This document shows, one piece after another, positions 28,591-36,811 of a stretch of 64,000 nucleotides of DNA. The notes below the pieces were generated by a model. The model had not been told where the DNA came from, did no database searches, and worked only from the letters and a program-made list of their open reading frames with translations. Made by a program: the position numbers and the translations under genes. Source of the stretch: Ignavibacteria bacterium. Its GTDB lineage: Bacteria > Bacteroidota > Ignavibacteria > Tepidaquicellales > Tepidaquicellaceae. The DNA is taken from assembly GCA_036262055.1 (NCBI GenBank), contig DATAJP010000002.1, forward strand, positions 1 through 64,000. The letters are read 5' to 3'. Each line of letters begins with the position of its first letter. Within the stretch, counting starts at the first letter, position 1.

Positions 28591-29597
28591 TACTTTTTAA
28601 AATTTCCTAACTTAATTTTTTTTCTATTCATTATTTTTTTCAATGAATGTTTTAAGTCTTGATTTGTTAGTTCTTTACTATTGTTTAAAATTGAATACTT
28701 CATAGCTTCTATACACATAAGCTTTATATCAGAAGGAGAAAGTCCTTCTGTTTTATTAACATAGAAATCAAAATTAATTTTTTCTTTTTTTATAGGCTTT
28801 AAAAATAACTCAATTTGTTTTAATCTTAACTCTTTATCCGGTAAATCAAAATAAATTACATCATCAAATCTTCTCCATAATGCAGGGTCTAATATATGTT
28901 GATGGTTGGTTGAAGCTATGATTATGCTTTCTCCACTAAAATTATCAATCATTTGCAAAAAATTATTTACAACTCTTTTTATTTCACCATGTTCATAATG
29001 GTCATCTCTGTTTTTCCCTATAATGTCAAATTCATCAAATAATACAATAAATATATCGTTTGATATATAATCAAAAACCTTTCTCAAATTCGTAGCAGTT
29101 TCACCTAAATATGAGGAAACAATTGAATCAAATCTAACATATATCAATGGTAAGTGTAATTCTGTAGATAATATTTGAGCAGTAAATGTTTTACCTGTGC
29201 CGGGTTGTCCACAAAAAAGTATTTTATTTTTATATTTTAAGTTATAAGTATATAAAATTTCTCTTTGATTAAATTCATTTTCAATATTTTTTAAAGATTC
29301 CAATGTATCATCTTTAATTATCAATTGTTCCCAAAAATTATCATATTTCTTAATTTCTAATAATGGAAAACCTTTTTCAGAATCTCTTGGAATTGGTATT
29401 ATTGATTTATAATGAGTACCTTTACCATTATTATTAAAATTTCCTTTTGAAATAATTTCTTTAATTTCACTTGCTAATACTCTATGGTTCTTTTTTTCCT
29501 CAAGCTCTATATATTCTGAAGTTAATTTATAAAAATCATCTTCATTTTTGTTCTTAAAAGCAATTATTAATTTCTTTATTATATCTGAGGTTGTCAT
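28590..29597 (-). CDS. ietA: AAA-ATPase, IetA-type partner of the protease
   Basis: 335-residue AAA+ ATPase. Residues 1-110 are helical and unique; Walker A GQPGTGKT (130-137), Walker B IVLFDEFD (184-191), sensor-1 STN (229-231) and an Arg-finger-like WRRFDD (241-246) follow. The fold is FtsH/Cdc48-like without a protease domain. Its stop overlaps the protease start, so the pair is made in step. It is probably the sensing or remodelling half of an ietAS-type anti-phage module. No promoter motif was identified in the 677-base gap upstream. Confidence 0.78.
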   Translation of the reverse strand: MTTSDIIKKLIIAFKNKNEDDFYKLTSEYIELEEKKNHRVLASEIKEIISKGNFNNNGKGTHYKSIIPIPRDSEKGFPLLEIKKYDNFWEQLIIKDDTLESLKNIENEFNQREILYTYNLKYKNKILFCGQPGTGKTFTAQILSTELHLPLIYVRFDSIVSSYLGETATNLRKVFDYISNDIFIVLFDEFDIIGKNRDDHYEHGEIKRVVNNFLQMIDNFSGESIIIASTNHQHILDPALWRRFDDVIYFDLPDKELRLKQIELFLKPIKKEKINFDFYVNKTEGLSPSDIKLMCIEAMKYSILNNSKELTNQDLKHSLKKIMNRKKIKLGNFKK

Positions 29598-30274
29598 TTT
29601 ATTTTTTAGGGAAATACCGTTAAAAAAATTATTTTATAAAAAATATTAAATCTTATCCCTATGTATAAATTTATTATTTAAAATGTTGAAAGATTATTTA
29701 ATAATTTATATCGAAATCTTCCTATTTTCAATTTAAAACAACGCTAATAAATGGAGGCGTTAATGAATATGACAAATGTTGGTTATTGTAGGTTTTCATA
29801 TTGAACCTAATGTTACAAAAAGTTACATTTTTTACAGTTTCTAACAGATTTCACCATAATCTTATAAGGTTGGTTATTCAATGGGCTTGTAGGGGCTTTT
29901 AAACGCAAAATTCGTATATCTGAATGAAAGTTTAAAACAAATTTTCTGGATAATTAAAATAAAGTGTTTCCGTATTCATTCCGCTTTCAAGTTTTCGAAT
30001 TTATTTTGATGTTAAAAAATTTCTTTGGGTGAGTAAAAAATTATTATTATGAAGTATAAATTATCATTCCTGCGCTTTTTATAAGAAGACATAAGCTTTT
30101 AAGGAACTACTAAATATTTACCGTATTTAATCGTTAAATACGGTTGCAGTCGAATATTTATTAAAGTTCTTTATGAACGGAAAAAAATTAATTTTGCAAT
30201 CATACATTCTTTTTATAGACCTTGCAAAATTCCTTTAAGGGCTAAAAAAAACTTTTTAGGTGTCCGGATTCACT
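29598..30274. other. Long non-coding stretch with hairpin cluster (candidate origin)
   Basis: 677 bases with no convincing gene, very AT-rich. The left part should hold the ietA promoter. From 30111 to 30260 it has nested and serial inverted repeats, described separately. It lies beside the element's replication genes, so a replication or transfer origin is the best guess. Confidence 0.5.
30111..30260. other. Serial hairpins, candidate rolling-circle origin
   Basis: Perfect 10-bp stem CCGTATTTAA (30121-30130) / TTAAATACGG (30134-30143) with a 3-nt loop, itself inside TAAATATT (30111-30118) / AATATTTA (30153-30160). Then GTTCTTTATGAAC (30166-30178), AATTTTGCAA (30190-30199) / TTGCAAAATT (30222-30231), and CTAAAAA (30242-30248) / TTTTTAG (30253-30259). 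Such clusters are typical of double-strand or single-strand origins; the last one could also be a terminator. Confidence 0.5.
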
Positions 30275-30481
30275 TCAATTTTCATTATTAAAAATTCTTT
30301 CATACCCTGCGCTAAAAGAATTAGATGGAGTAAAACTATATTTTCCCAATTCTTTTAAAGCAATAATTTTATGTTCAATTTTATCAGATTCAGCAATTTT
30401 TAACCAATTATTTAATACATATTTCCTTAAATCGTTGAGAGTTTTAAGATTTAATGATTTTTTATAATCTTCTTTTTCCAT
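30275..30481 (-). CDS. Small helical protein of the element (68 aa)
   Basis: Unrecognised 68-residue protein, charged and helical (NDLRKYVLNNWLKIAES, then IEHKIIALKELGKY). It begins inside the stop of the 204-residue gene upstream (TAATG), so it is co-translated with it. The position between the replication genes and the hairpin cluster suggests a role in element replication or its control, which is inference only. Confidence 0.55.
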   Translation of the reverse strand: MEKEDYKKSLNLKTLNDLRKYVLNNWLKIAESDKIEHKIIALKELGKYSFTPSNSFSAGYERIFNNEN

Positions 30482-31095
30482 TAATCTTTATATTTATTTC
30501 TAAATTTATTAACTGTTTCTTCAAAAAGTAACATTCTCTTATAATCAAAATATTCTACTTTATTTTTCAAATTCTCTAATCGTTTTAATGACCTTGTTTT
30601 CTTTCCCTTATAGTTTTCTCGTATATTATTCTCGACTAACTTGTCAAATCTTGCTTTTAAGTCAAAATATCTTTGAAGCGCATAGTCCCTTTTACTTACT
30701 GTTTGGCAATTATAATAAATCCTGTTTCTGTATGCAAAACGAGATTTAAAAATTTCACTTCCGTATGCTTTATATAATATTCTACATAATCTATATGTAA
30801 CCGGACACACAAAATAATAAACTATTCCTTTACCTAAATTTGAATCTAATCCGCATAAATTAATTGAATAATCTTTCTTTATTTTATTACCGTAGTAATC
30901 AGTAATCGTATAATTAAGTCTTATATATTTCTCAGTTTCTTTAAAGCAAGTGTTATATCCTATACTACTTCCATTAGTCCAAGATACATTTCCATAATTA
31001 ATTCCCGACTGAAAACAACCGTCTTTAAACATTTTATTAATATTTAATTTAAGACTACCTTCAGCAGTTGCTATTCCTTTGCTTGTATTTGGCAT
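30481..31095 (-). CDS. Element protein with a degenerate zinc-finger-like core (204 aa)
   Basis: Residues ~110-175 (YFVCPVTYRLCRILYKAYG ... then YYNCQTVSKRDYALQRYFD) follow the pattern of a widespread uncharacterised family with CPxCgrRVxxLY and CRxCxxLxYxSQ zinc-binding pairs. Here most of the second cysteine pair is gone, though the backbone pattern remains. The N terminus (NYGNVSWTNGSSIGYN) also fits that family. It sits between the replication protein and the 68-residue gene. A DNA-binding role is possible; metal binding is doubtful. Confidence 0.55.
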   Translation of the reverse strand: MPNTSKGIATAEGSLKLNINKMFKDGCFQSGINYGNVSWTNGSSIGYNTCFKETEKYIRLNYTITDYYGNKIKKDYSINLCGLDSNLGKGIVYYFVCPVTYRLCRILYKAYGSEIFKSRFAYRNRIYYNCQTVSKRDYALQRYFDLKARFDKLVENNIRENYKGKKTRSLKRLENLKNKVEYFDYKRMLLFEETVNKFRNKYKD

Positions 31096-31236
31096 TTATT
31101 AAATTATATGTTTATCTAAATTTCATTCTGAAACCTAAATCCTTAGAGAATTAAAAAACCTAATAGTTAAAAATGAATAAATAAAAGAATAAACAGAAAA
31201 AGTTTATACTAATAAAAGAAAATAGTATATTATTAC

Positions 31237-32148
31237 TTATTTATATTTTAATACAGTTTCTAAAACTTTTTCATTAAGCTCATTAATTAACTCATTATCC
31301 TTGCAAAAATTTTTATTTTTTAACTTTTGCCGGACTGCGCTTTTACATCGAGAATATGCAACCTTATTGGTAAAATTTTCTTTATTTGTGTTTATCAATT
31401 TCAATATATTTTCTTCTCCTTTTTCTTCGCAGGTTAAATAAATGAGATAATTAAAAAACTGTTTTGTATTTGAGAAAGTCATGTCATCAATTTTAATTAT
31501 TGGTTTTTTAGAGATTTTGAAATACAAGTCTTTCCATAAATTTAATAAATTATTAAAAACCACTTCATTCGTTAAATCTTTTTGAAAAATTTCTTTTCCA
31601 AAAACTTTTTTTATTCTTCTCAATAATCTTATTTCGTATCTCAAAACATTATCAGAAGGAAGAAAAATTTTCGATGGAATATCTCCTTTTTTTCCTTTTA
31701 CTTCTTTAATTTTATCATACACTGCTATTTTTTTATCTGATGTATTATAATAAACATTATTTGAAAATCGCATCATTTGAAATCTTTGTAACTCACTGAA
31801 CAAATTGAGGTAATTAACTATTGGTTTTTCCATAATAAAATTCTCTGCAAAGTCTAAACGTGTAATTTTTGAATTACCTGTGTTAAAATGTAAATGGTCG
31901 TTTAATTTTTCAAAAGCAAATTTGGTGTCATTTTTTGTAAGTGTTTGAAGGTTATTCCCATAATAATATTTACAAATGCTCCCCTTTATTTGAACTCCCC
32001 ATTTATGCTTATTTATAAATAAATTATCCAATTTCCCTTTTCTGACCAGTTCTCCAGTTGAATAATTATATTCGTCTCTTAATTCAGTCAAATATCTTTC
32101 ATTAATTGATTCTAAGGATAATTTATACATCTTTATAGTATCATACAT
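31237..32148 (-). CDS. Phage/plasmid replication protein, gene II-X type
   Basis: 303-residue protein of the gene II/X replication family found on Bacteroidota elements and filamentous phages: it nicks one strand at the origin and starts rolling-circle replication. Recognisable family stretches are MYDTIKMYKLSLES at the start, then IKGSICKYYYGNNLQTL, ITRLDFAENFIMEKP, YNTSDKKIAVYDKIKE and NVLRYEIRLLRRIKKVFG. It implies that the excised element can replicate as a circle. Its origin is probably the hairpin cluster ~1 kb downstream. Confidence 0.8.
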   Translation of the reverse strand: MYDTIKMYKLSLESINERYLTELRDEYNYSTGELVRKGKLDNLFINKHKWGVQIKGSICKYYYGNNLQTLTKNDTKFAFEKLNDHLHFNTGNSKITRLDFAENFIMEKPIVNYLNLFSELQRFQMMRFSNNVYYNTSDKKIAVYDKIKEVKGKKGDIPSKIFLPSDNVLRYEIRLLRRIKKVFGKEIFQKDLTNEVVFNNLLNLWKDLYFKISKKPIIKIDDMTFSNTKQFFNYLIYLTCEEKGEENILKLINTNKENFTNKVAYSRCKSAVRQKLKNKNFCKDNELINELNEKVLETVLKYK

Positions 32149-32196
32149 ATTATCAGTTATTGATAACTAAATCATATAAACTAAAAGACCTGCGTT

Positions 32197-32475
32197 TTAT
32201 TTTTCGAGTATTTTGGTTACTTCTTTATTAAGTTCTTCAATTGATTTGTTCTTATTCCTAAATATCCATTTGTCAAGGTCTGTTTTGTCGAAATAAATTT
32301 TTTTACCATTTGGTTTATAAAATGGTATTTTATTTGCGCAGGTTAATTTATATAGATATGATTTACTAATTGATAAATATTGAGATGCCTCAATTAAATT
32401 AAAAGGCTTCGATGCTTGTTCCGAGAGCAATTTCTCAATATTGATAATTTTGTCCGAAATGTTTTGAGTTGTCAT
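32197..32475 (-). CDS. Excisionase-like helix-turn-helix protein (92 aa)
   Basis: 92 residues with a MerR/HTH_17-type winged helix at ~22-72 (NLIEASQYLSISKSYLYKLT, then IPFYKPNGKKIYF and DLDKWI), the fold used by element excisionases. Genes of this type commonly sit beside integrases on Bacteroidota elements, where they steer integrase toward excision or regulate the replication gene. It is 48 bases upstream of the replication gene on the same strand. Confidence 0.82.
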   Translation of the reverse strand: MTTQNISDKIINIEKLLSEQASKPFNLIEASQYLSISKSYLYKLTCANKIPFYKPNGKKIYFDKTDLDKWIFRNKNKSIEELNKEVTKILEK

Positions 32476-32567
32476 ATTTGTATTATTAAATTCTTGTTAC
32501 AAATATCACGATAAAGGAAATAAAAAAATATTTAGTGGGCTTTAGTTATAAAGGATTAAAAAGATAA

Positions 32568-33410
32568 TTATTTTTTGGGCTTCTTAGGAGGAATCACATC
32601 ATCAATTTTATAAGCGGATTTTGGTTTAGTTTCTCTTGTGGTTAAATAATTTTGTTTTGATTGATGAAAATTAAATCTCTTTCCATCTTCTTTGCAAAAA
32701 TGTTTATTAAAATCGGAATAAGGGTGTAATGAAGATATAAATTTTTTCTCAACAAGTTTCTCTATTAGATATGTCAATTCTGATTCAGTCCCTTTCCATT
32801 TAATTTTATTGATTGTTTCTTTTTTATATGGAAGATTAATTAATGGTTTTTGATGAGTATTATTTGATAAGTCATTGTCCTTGTTTAATAAAGTTAATTT
32901 TTCAATTTCTATATCTAAATAAGAAATGAATTTATTTACATCTTTTATGCGATTTTCAAAAAATTCCCAATGATATTCTTTTTTAATGTAGTCTTTATCT
33001 TTTTTTGTTTTTGCACTTTCTGCATATATTAAACCTAAATCATATCCGTGAATCAAAGTTTGTTGAACTGTGTTAAGATGAGGTAATTTATTTTTTTTCG
33101 CATATAATTTTTCCAAATATTCAGAATTATATTTTTGTTTATCGGTTTCATTAATTGAAATATCAGCTATATACGTTTTATAATCTGATTTAATACTAAG
33201 CAAAAACTCAATTGATAAATTTAAATCTAATCCTAAATCATTATTTAAGAAACTTAAATATTCCTTAACATCATCAATTTTATGAACATCAAATGCCGGG
33301 ATAAAATTAACATAATACCTATAAAAATAATGTAATATTTTAGGTTCTTTTAGTTGGAGATATTCTTCATAACTAATGAAGTTTAATATAGCTTCAAAAA
33401 ATGATTTCAT
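32568..33410 (-). CDS. Integrase-linked protein with RteC-like C-terminal part
   Basis: 280 residues. The segment at ~200-255 (KIKWKGTESELTYLIEKLVE, then FISSLHPYSDFNKHF) resembles the C-terminal domain of RteC and similar proteins found beside integrases in Bacteroidota elements. The N-terminal half is helical and unrecognised. Its ATG overlaps the integrase stop by 4 bases, so the two are co-translated. A role in regulating excision is likely by analogy with RteC; not shown here. Confidence 0.6.
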   Translation of the reverse strand: MKSFFEAILNFISYEEYLQLKEPKILHYFYRYYVNFIPAFDVHKIDDVKEYLSFLNNDLGLDLNLSIEFLLSIKSDYKTYIADISINETDKQKYNSEYLEKLYAKKNKLPHLNTVQQTLIHGYDLGLIYAESAKTKKDKDYIKKEYHWEFFENRIKDVNKFISYLDIEIEKLTLLNKDNDLSNNTHQKPLINLPYKKETINKIKWKGTESELTYLIEKLVEKKFISSLHPYSDFNKHFCKEDGKRFNFHQSKQNYLTTRETKPKSAYKIDDVIPPKKPKK

Positions 33411-34552
33411 GCAATTAATTGGATTTCGGGAATTTTATTTACTGCTTCTCTTTTTTTCACATCTATAACTTTGGCATATATCATTGTAGTTGAAAGATTT
33501 TTATGACCTAACAATTTTTGAACAATTGTAATATCAGTTCCTAAAGTTAATTGTAATGTCGCAAATGTATGTCTTGCTGAGTGAAAGGTAATGTCTTTTG
33601 TAATACCGGCTTTTAAACACCATTTTGTCAATTCGACATTAATATATGAGCTGTATTTTAATCCTTTAAATACTCTCTCATTTAACTCGCCAAATTCTCC
33701 TAATATTTTTATTGCTTGATTTGGAACATCTAAATACTCTAACCCTTTTGTTTTCTGTTGTTTAAATATTATTTTAAAATTACCATTCTCAGATTGAATT
33801 TCTGACCATCTTAATTTTTGAATATCAGACCACCGAAGTCCAGTTAAACAGCTAAAAAGAAATGCCTTTTTTAATTGGTCATATCTACATTCAGTAATAG
33901 CAAGATTCTTCACTTCTTCTAATGTTAAATATTCTCTTACAGGTTCTCCTGCTTTTATTCCTTTTACAGTTCTTAACGGATTTTCTTTTATTAATTTTTC
34001 TTCAAATCCTTGTCTCACACATGCTTTAAACTTATTAAAATAAGAATGTTTTGAGTTATCACTTAAATCTGTATTAGATTTTGTCTTTATGTTTAATAAA
34101 AATTCCTTAAATTGATTAACTAATTCCGGTGTTACATTTTTTAATAGAAATGTATCCGGATTATAGTATTGAGTTAAAAAATTCATTAAATGTTTTGAAG
34201 TGCTATTCCAATTTCCATAATTACCTTTGGAATTTTCCCTCTCGTTTGTTAGTTTTAGAAAGTATTCCATTAAAGTAATTTTAGATTTAATTTCACTATC
34301 GAAGCCAAATTTATTATTTATAACATCAGCTTGTTTTAAAGTTAAAATTTTACTTGCTTTAAACTCTACTTCTTTATTTTCATTTCTCTGCGCAGAATTT
34401 TTGGGATTTGAATGTAAATATAAATTAAGATTCTCTTTTTTCCTATGATGTTTGATTTTACCATCAGAAGATTTTGAATACCCTTTATAATACTCTAAGT
34501 ATAGACTTATTAGACCATTTTGCAAAGGTCTTTTTCTAAGATAAATTTTCAT
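33407..34552 (-). CDS. Tyrosine recombinase (integrase) of the mnmE element
   Basis: Site-specific recombinase of 381 residues. Core-binding SAM-like domain ~90-195 and catalytic domain ~205-370. The active-site set is present: Arg240 (TGLRWSD), His324-x-x-Arg327 (FHSARHTF), His350 (LLGH) and Tyr359 (TMIYAKV). The N-terminal ~60 residues form an arm-binding domain. Its start is 160 bases from the mnmE stop, and the gap holds five GTGTAA-type repeats, so the integrase may bind its own promoter. This placement next to the mnmE end is what an SGI1-like insertion would show. Confidence 0.95.
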   Translation of the reverse strand: MKIYLRKRPLQNGLISLYLEYYKGYSKSSDGKIKHHRKKENLNLYLHSNPKNSAQRNENKEVEFKASKILTLKQADVINNKFGFDSEIKSKITLMEYFLKLTNERENSKGNYGNWNSTSKHLMNFLTQYYNPDTFLLKNVTPELVNQFKEFLLNIKTKSNTDLSDNSKHSYFNKFKACVRQGFEEKLIKENPLRTVKGIKAGEPVREYLTLEEVKNLAITECRYDQLKKAFLFSCLTGLRWSDIQKLRWSEIQSENGNFKIIFKQQKTKGLEYLDVPNQAIKILGEFGELNERVFKGLKYSSYINVELTKWCLKAGITKDITFHSARHTFATLQLTLGTDITIVQKLLGHKNLSTTMIYAKVIDVKKREAVNKIPEIQLIA

Positions 34553-34553
34553 A

Positions 34554-34611
34554 TTTACACTTTTTACACTTTCTTTAATTAAAGTGTAATATAGGTGTAA
34601 AAAGGTGTAAT
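34554..34611. repeat. Right-end integrase arm-type repeats
   Basis: Five copies of an octamer: TTTACACTTT twice (34554-34563, 34563-34572, i.e. AAGTGTAA on the minus strand), AAGTGTAA (34582-34589), AGGTGTAA (34593-34600) and AGGTGTAA (34603-34610). They lie between the integrase start and the att core, and recur at the other end of the element. Confidence 0.6.
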
Positions 34612-34711
34612 AAAAAGGGAAATGTTGAGAAATGATAAGAAAGAAAAATATTTCATAAGTCTTTACATATATAATTGTTAATTGGCTATTGTTTTCCTTT
34701 GTTATCTTACT

Positions 34712-34729
34712 TCACTTTCCGATGCAGAA
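34712..34729 (-). repeat. att-like site 3 (real mnmE 3' end)
   Basis: Minus strand TTCTGCATCGGAAAGTGA, the last five codons (F-C-I-G-K) and stop of mnmE. It is the integrase-proximal border of the element. The last 18 bases of mnmE/trmE are also the known attachment site of Salmonella genomic island 1. Confidence 0.85.
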
Positions 34730-36100
34730 GTGCTGGAAAATATTTTGAAGTACCTCATCATTTGTGAACTCGCCGGTGATTTCTCCGAGATGATGGAGAG
34801 CGTTGCGAAGGTCAAGCGAAATATATTCTCCCGACATATTTGAATCAATTGAGTTAATTGCATTCCCGAGGGACATAATTGTGTTTTCAAGGCATAATTT
34901 GTGACGGAGGTTTGTGATGATTAAATTATTTGAACTTACCGATAAATTATTTAAATGGAGTTTATCAATCATTTCGTTCTTCAATATATCAATCGATATA
35001 TTATCAAAAACAGAAATATATTGGAATTCCCGCTTTCGCAGGAATGACTTCGGTATAATATCACTCTTTGTAAAGACTAAAATCGATTTATCTGATTTTA
35101 AGTTTGCATTATAGAACTTCAAAGTATCTTCGATTTCATTTTCACCTGATGAAGAGTCAATCAAGAACAAAACCAAATCTGCATCTTTGATTTTTTCAAA
35201 GCTTCGCTTTATTCCCTCTGTTTCTATTACATCACCTGAAATACGCAAACCTGCCGTATCGACAAGCTTAAACAAGATTCCGTTAATTATTAAATTTTCT
35301 TCGAGGTAATCACGCGTTGTTCCGGCAATTTCGCTGACTATTGCACGGTTTGTTTTAAGCAGATGATTGAACAAAGATGATTTACCGCTGTTCGGCTTGC
35401 CTGCAATTACAAGGTTAACGCCTTCTTTAATTACTTTGCCTGTTATATAAGAATCAGCAATGTTTTTGAGTTCGGAAATTACATTTCCGATTTTTTCTTT
35501 TACTTCTTTTTTAGAAACAAATTCAACGTCTTCCTCGGCAAAATCAAGCTCAAGTTCGACAAGAGAAGTAATATTCAAAATATCCTGCCTGACTTTTTGA
35601 ACATATTCCGACAAAGAACCTTCAAGCTGTTTAAGTGAAGAATGATGCGCTAAATCTGTTTTAGAACGGATTAAATCTGCAATGGCTTCTGTCTGAGATA
35701 AATCAATTCTGCCGTTTAAGAAAGCACGTTTTGAAAACTCTCCGGGTTCGGCAGGTCTGATTCCCAATTTATTCAGCAATGATATAATTTTGTTTGCAAT
35801 GAAATACCCTCCGTGGCAGGAAATCTCTATAATATCCTCGCCGGTAAAAGAATTTGGATTTTTGAAAATTGAAATTAAAACTTCATCCAACTGCTCTTCT
35901 TCATTAAAGATAAATCCGTAATGAATTGAATGCGAATTAAATTCAGAAATATTAACGGGAATTTCTCTTTGTGAATCTTTAAAAAATATTTTCTCAACAG
36001 TCTCGAATGCTTTATAGCCCGAAACACGGATAACCGCAATTCCTCCTTCACCTGCCGGAGTCGAAATTGCACAGATAGTATCATAGACAGAAGATTTCAA
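34712..36100 (-). CDS. mnmE: tRNA modification GTPase MnmE
   Basis: With MnmG, MnmE builds the cmnm5 group on the wobble uridine of several tRNAs. Of 462 residues, 1-118 are the folate-binding N domain; a GTPase domain is inserted in a helical domain: G1 GKPNSGKSS (234-242), G3 DTAG (281-284), G4 TKSD (344-347), then the C-terminal CIGK motif whose Cys is essential for modification. Just after G4, residues ~349-361 (KSFLRKREFQ) are encoded by a palindromic repeat found elsewhere in intergenic DNA. The gene's last codons serve as an integration site; function should be retained because the element restores the same amino acids. Confidence 0.97.
   Translation of the reverse strand: MKSSVYDTICAISTPAGEGGIAVIRVSGYKAFETVEKIFFKDSQREIPVNISEFNSHSIHYGFIFNEEEQLDEVLISIFKNPNSFTGEDIIEISCHGGYFIANKIISLLNKLGIRPAEPGEFSKRAFLNGRIDLSQTEAIADLIRSKTDLAHHSSLKQLEGSLSEYVQKVRQDILNITSLVELELDFAEEDVEFVSKKEVKEKIGNVISELKNIADSYITGKVIKEGVNLVIAGKPNSGKSSLFNHLLKTNRAIVSEIAGTTRDYLEENLIINGILFKLVDTAGLRISGDVIETEGIKRSFEKIKDADLVLFLIDSSSGENEIEDTLKFYNANLKSDKSILVFTKSDIIPKSFLRKREFQYISVFDNISIDILKNEMIDKLHLNNLSVSSNNLIITNLRHKLCLENTIMSLGNAINSIDSNMSGEYISLDLRNALHHLGEITGEFTNDEVLQNIFQHFCIGK
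35023..35050. repeat. REP-like palindrome inside mnmE coding sequence
   Basis: Begins GGAATTCCCGCTTTCGCAGG and ends AATGACTT. It matches the intergenic repeats at 45336 and 58796 with few changes. Stem ATTCCCGC / GCAGGAAT has one mismatch. It is translated in frame as part of MnmE. Confidence 0.75.
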
Positions 36101-36154
36101 TAGATTATTTTTAATGTAAATTTATTATTTTATCGCATTAAAGCAATTAAATAA

Positions 36155-36811
36155 GTGCCGAATAAAAAACCTAATTATCCCGTACAGACAATAGAAATAC
36201 TTGCTGATACATATGGCGGCAATTCTAAATGCGGACAATGTAAAAAAAGAAAAACCCTTTCCAGTGAAGAACTAAATCAAAAGTTTTTTATTTGTGAAAA
36301 ATGTGGGATTAAAAATTACATAAACCAGCAAACAGATTATACCGGACTTGACGGATGGTTACTTATTTTTTATCTCTTAAATATTTTCTTATTGATACGA
36401 AATATTTTCAATTTAGACAATTATATAATCAACTATGAAAGAGTTTTTAACAAATTTGATGACACCACCTCACATACCATTATATTCTGGTTACTAATCG
36501 TTAACATAATATTACGGCTTTTCCTTTCAATTATTTATTTTACTAAAGATAAACTTATTCCATCTTTATTTAAAATCTACTGTATAATTGATATAATTAT
36601 TTCATTCATAATCACAGTTAATTATTCATTGATAATTGATAGTATGGGATTAAAAGATAATATGGAATATGAAGATAAAAAGAGTTTAATGTTTTTATTT
36701 TTTTTCTGCCGTGCATCACTTGATTTAATATTCTTCCTGTATCTTACTTTTTCCAAAAGAGTAAAATCTACTTTCACAAAACACAAAAAATTTCTCCATC
36801 CTTTGTACTAA
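36155..36811 (+). CDS. Membrane protein with N-terminal zinc ribbon, DUF2569-like
   Basis: 218 residues. Cys26-x-x-Cys29 and Cys47-x-x-Cys50 form a zinc ribbon; then GLDGWLLIFYLLNIF and three further hydrophobic helices, similar to DUF2569-type membrane proteins (four TM). It starts at GTG 36155; no better start is seen. Its last four bases overlap the tail of the convergent ABC permease gene. Function unknown. Confidence 0.65.
   Translation: MPNKKPNYPVQTIEILADTYGGNSKCGQCKKRKTLSSEELNQKFFICEKCGIKNYINQQTDYTGLDGWLLIFYLLNIFLLIRNIFNLDNYIINYERVFNKFDDTTSHTIIFWLLIVNIILRLFLSIIYFTKDKLIPSLFKIYCIIDIIISFIITVNYSLIIDSMGLKDNMEYEDKKSLMFLFFFCRASLDLIFFLYLTFSKRVKSTFTKHKKFLHPLY

Larger units (their letters stand above)
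23702..34729. mobile_element. Integrative element in the 3' end of mnmE (defence/repair cargo)
   Basis: An ~11-kb element with att copies at both ends. From the mnmE side it has a tyrosine integrase, an RteC-like partner, an excisionase-like protein, a gene II-type replication protein, two unknown genes, a hairpin cluster, an ATPase/subtilase pair (ietAS-like), and a divergent SRAP / Y-family polymerase module. GTGTAA-type repeats lie just inside both ends. No conjugation genes are present, so it would be an integrative mobilisable or satellite-like element that needs a helper to transfer. Confidence 0.8.

Noticed and set aside
29763-29804. Tiny frame after GGAGG (MNMTNVGYCRFSY)
   Set aside because: Only 13 codons, no family, no conserved context; could be a leader peptide but cannot be supported.
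30166-30173. GTTCTTTA, as I recall also present at the f1/M13 gene II nick region
   Set aside because: Eight bases in AT-rich DNA is weak; kept only as part of the hairpin cluster.
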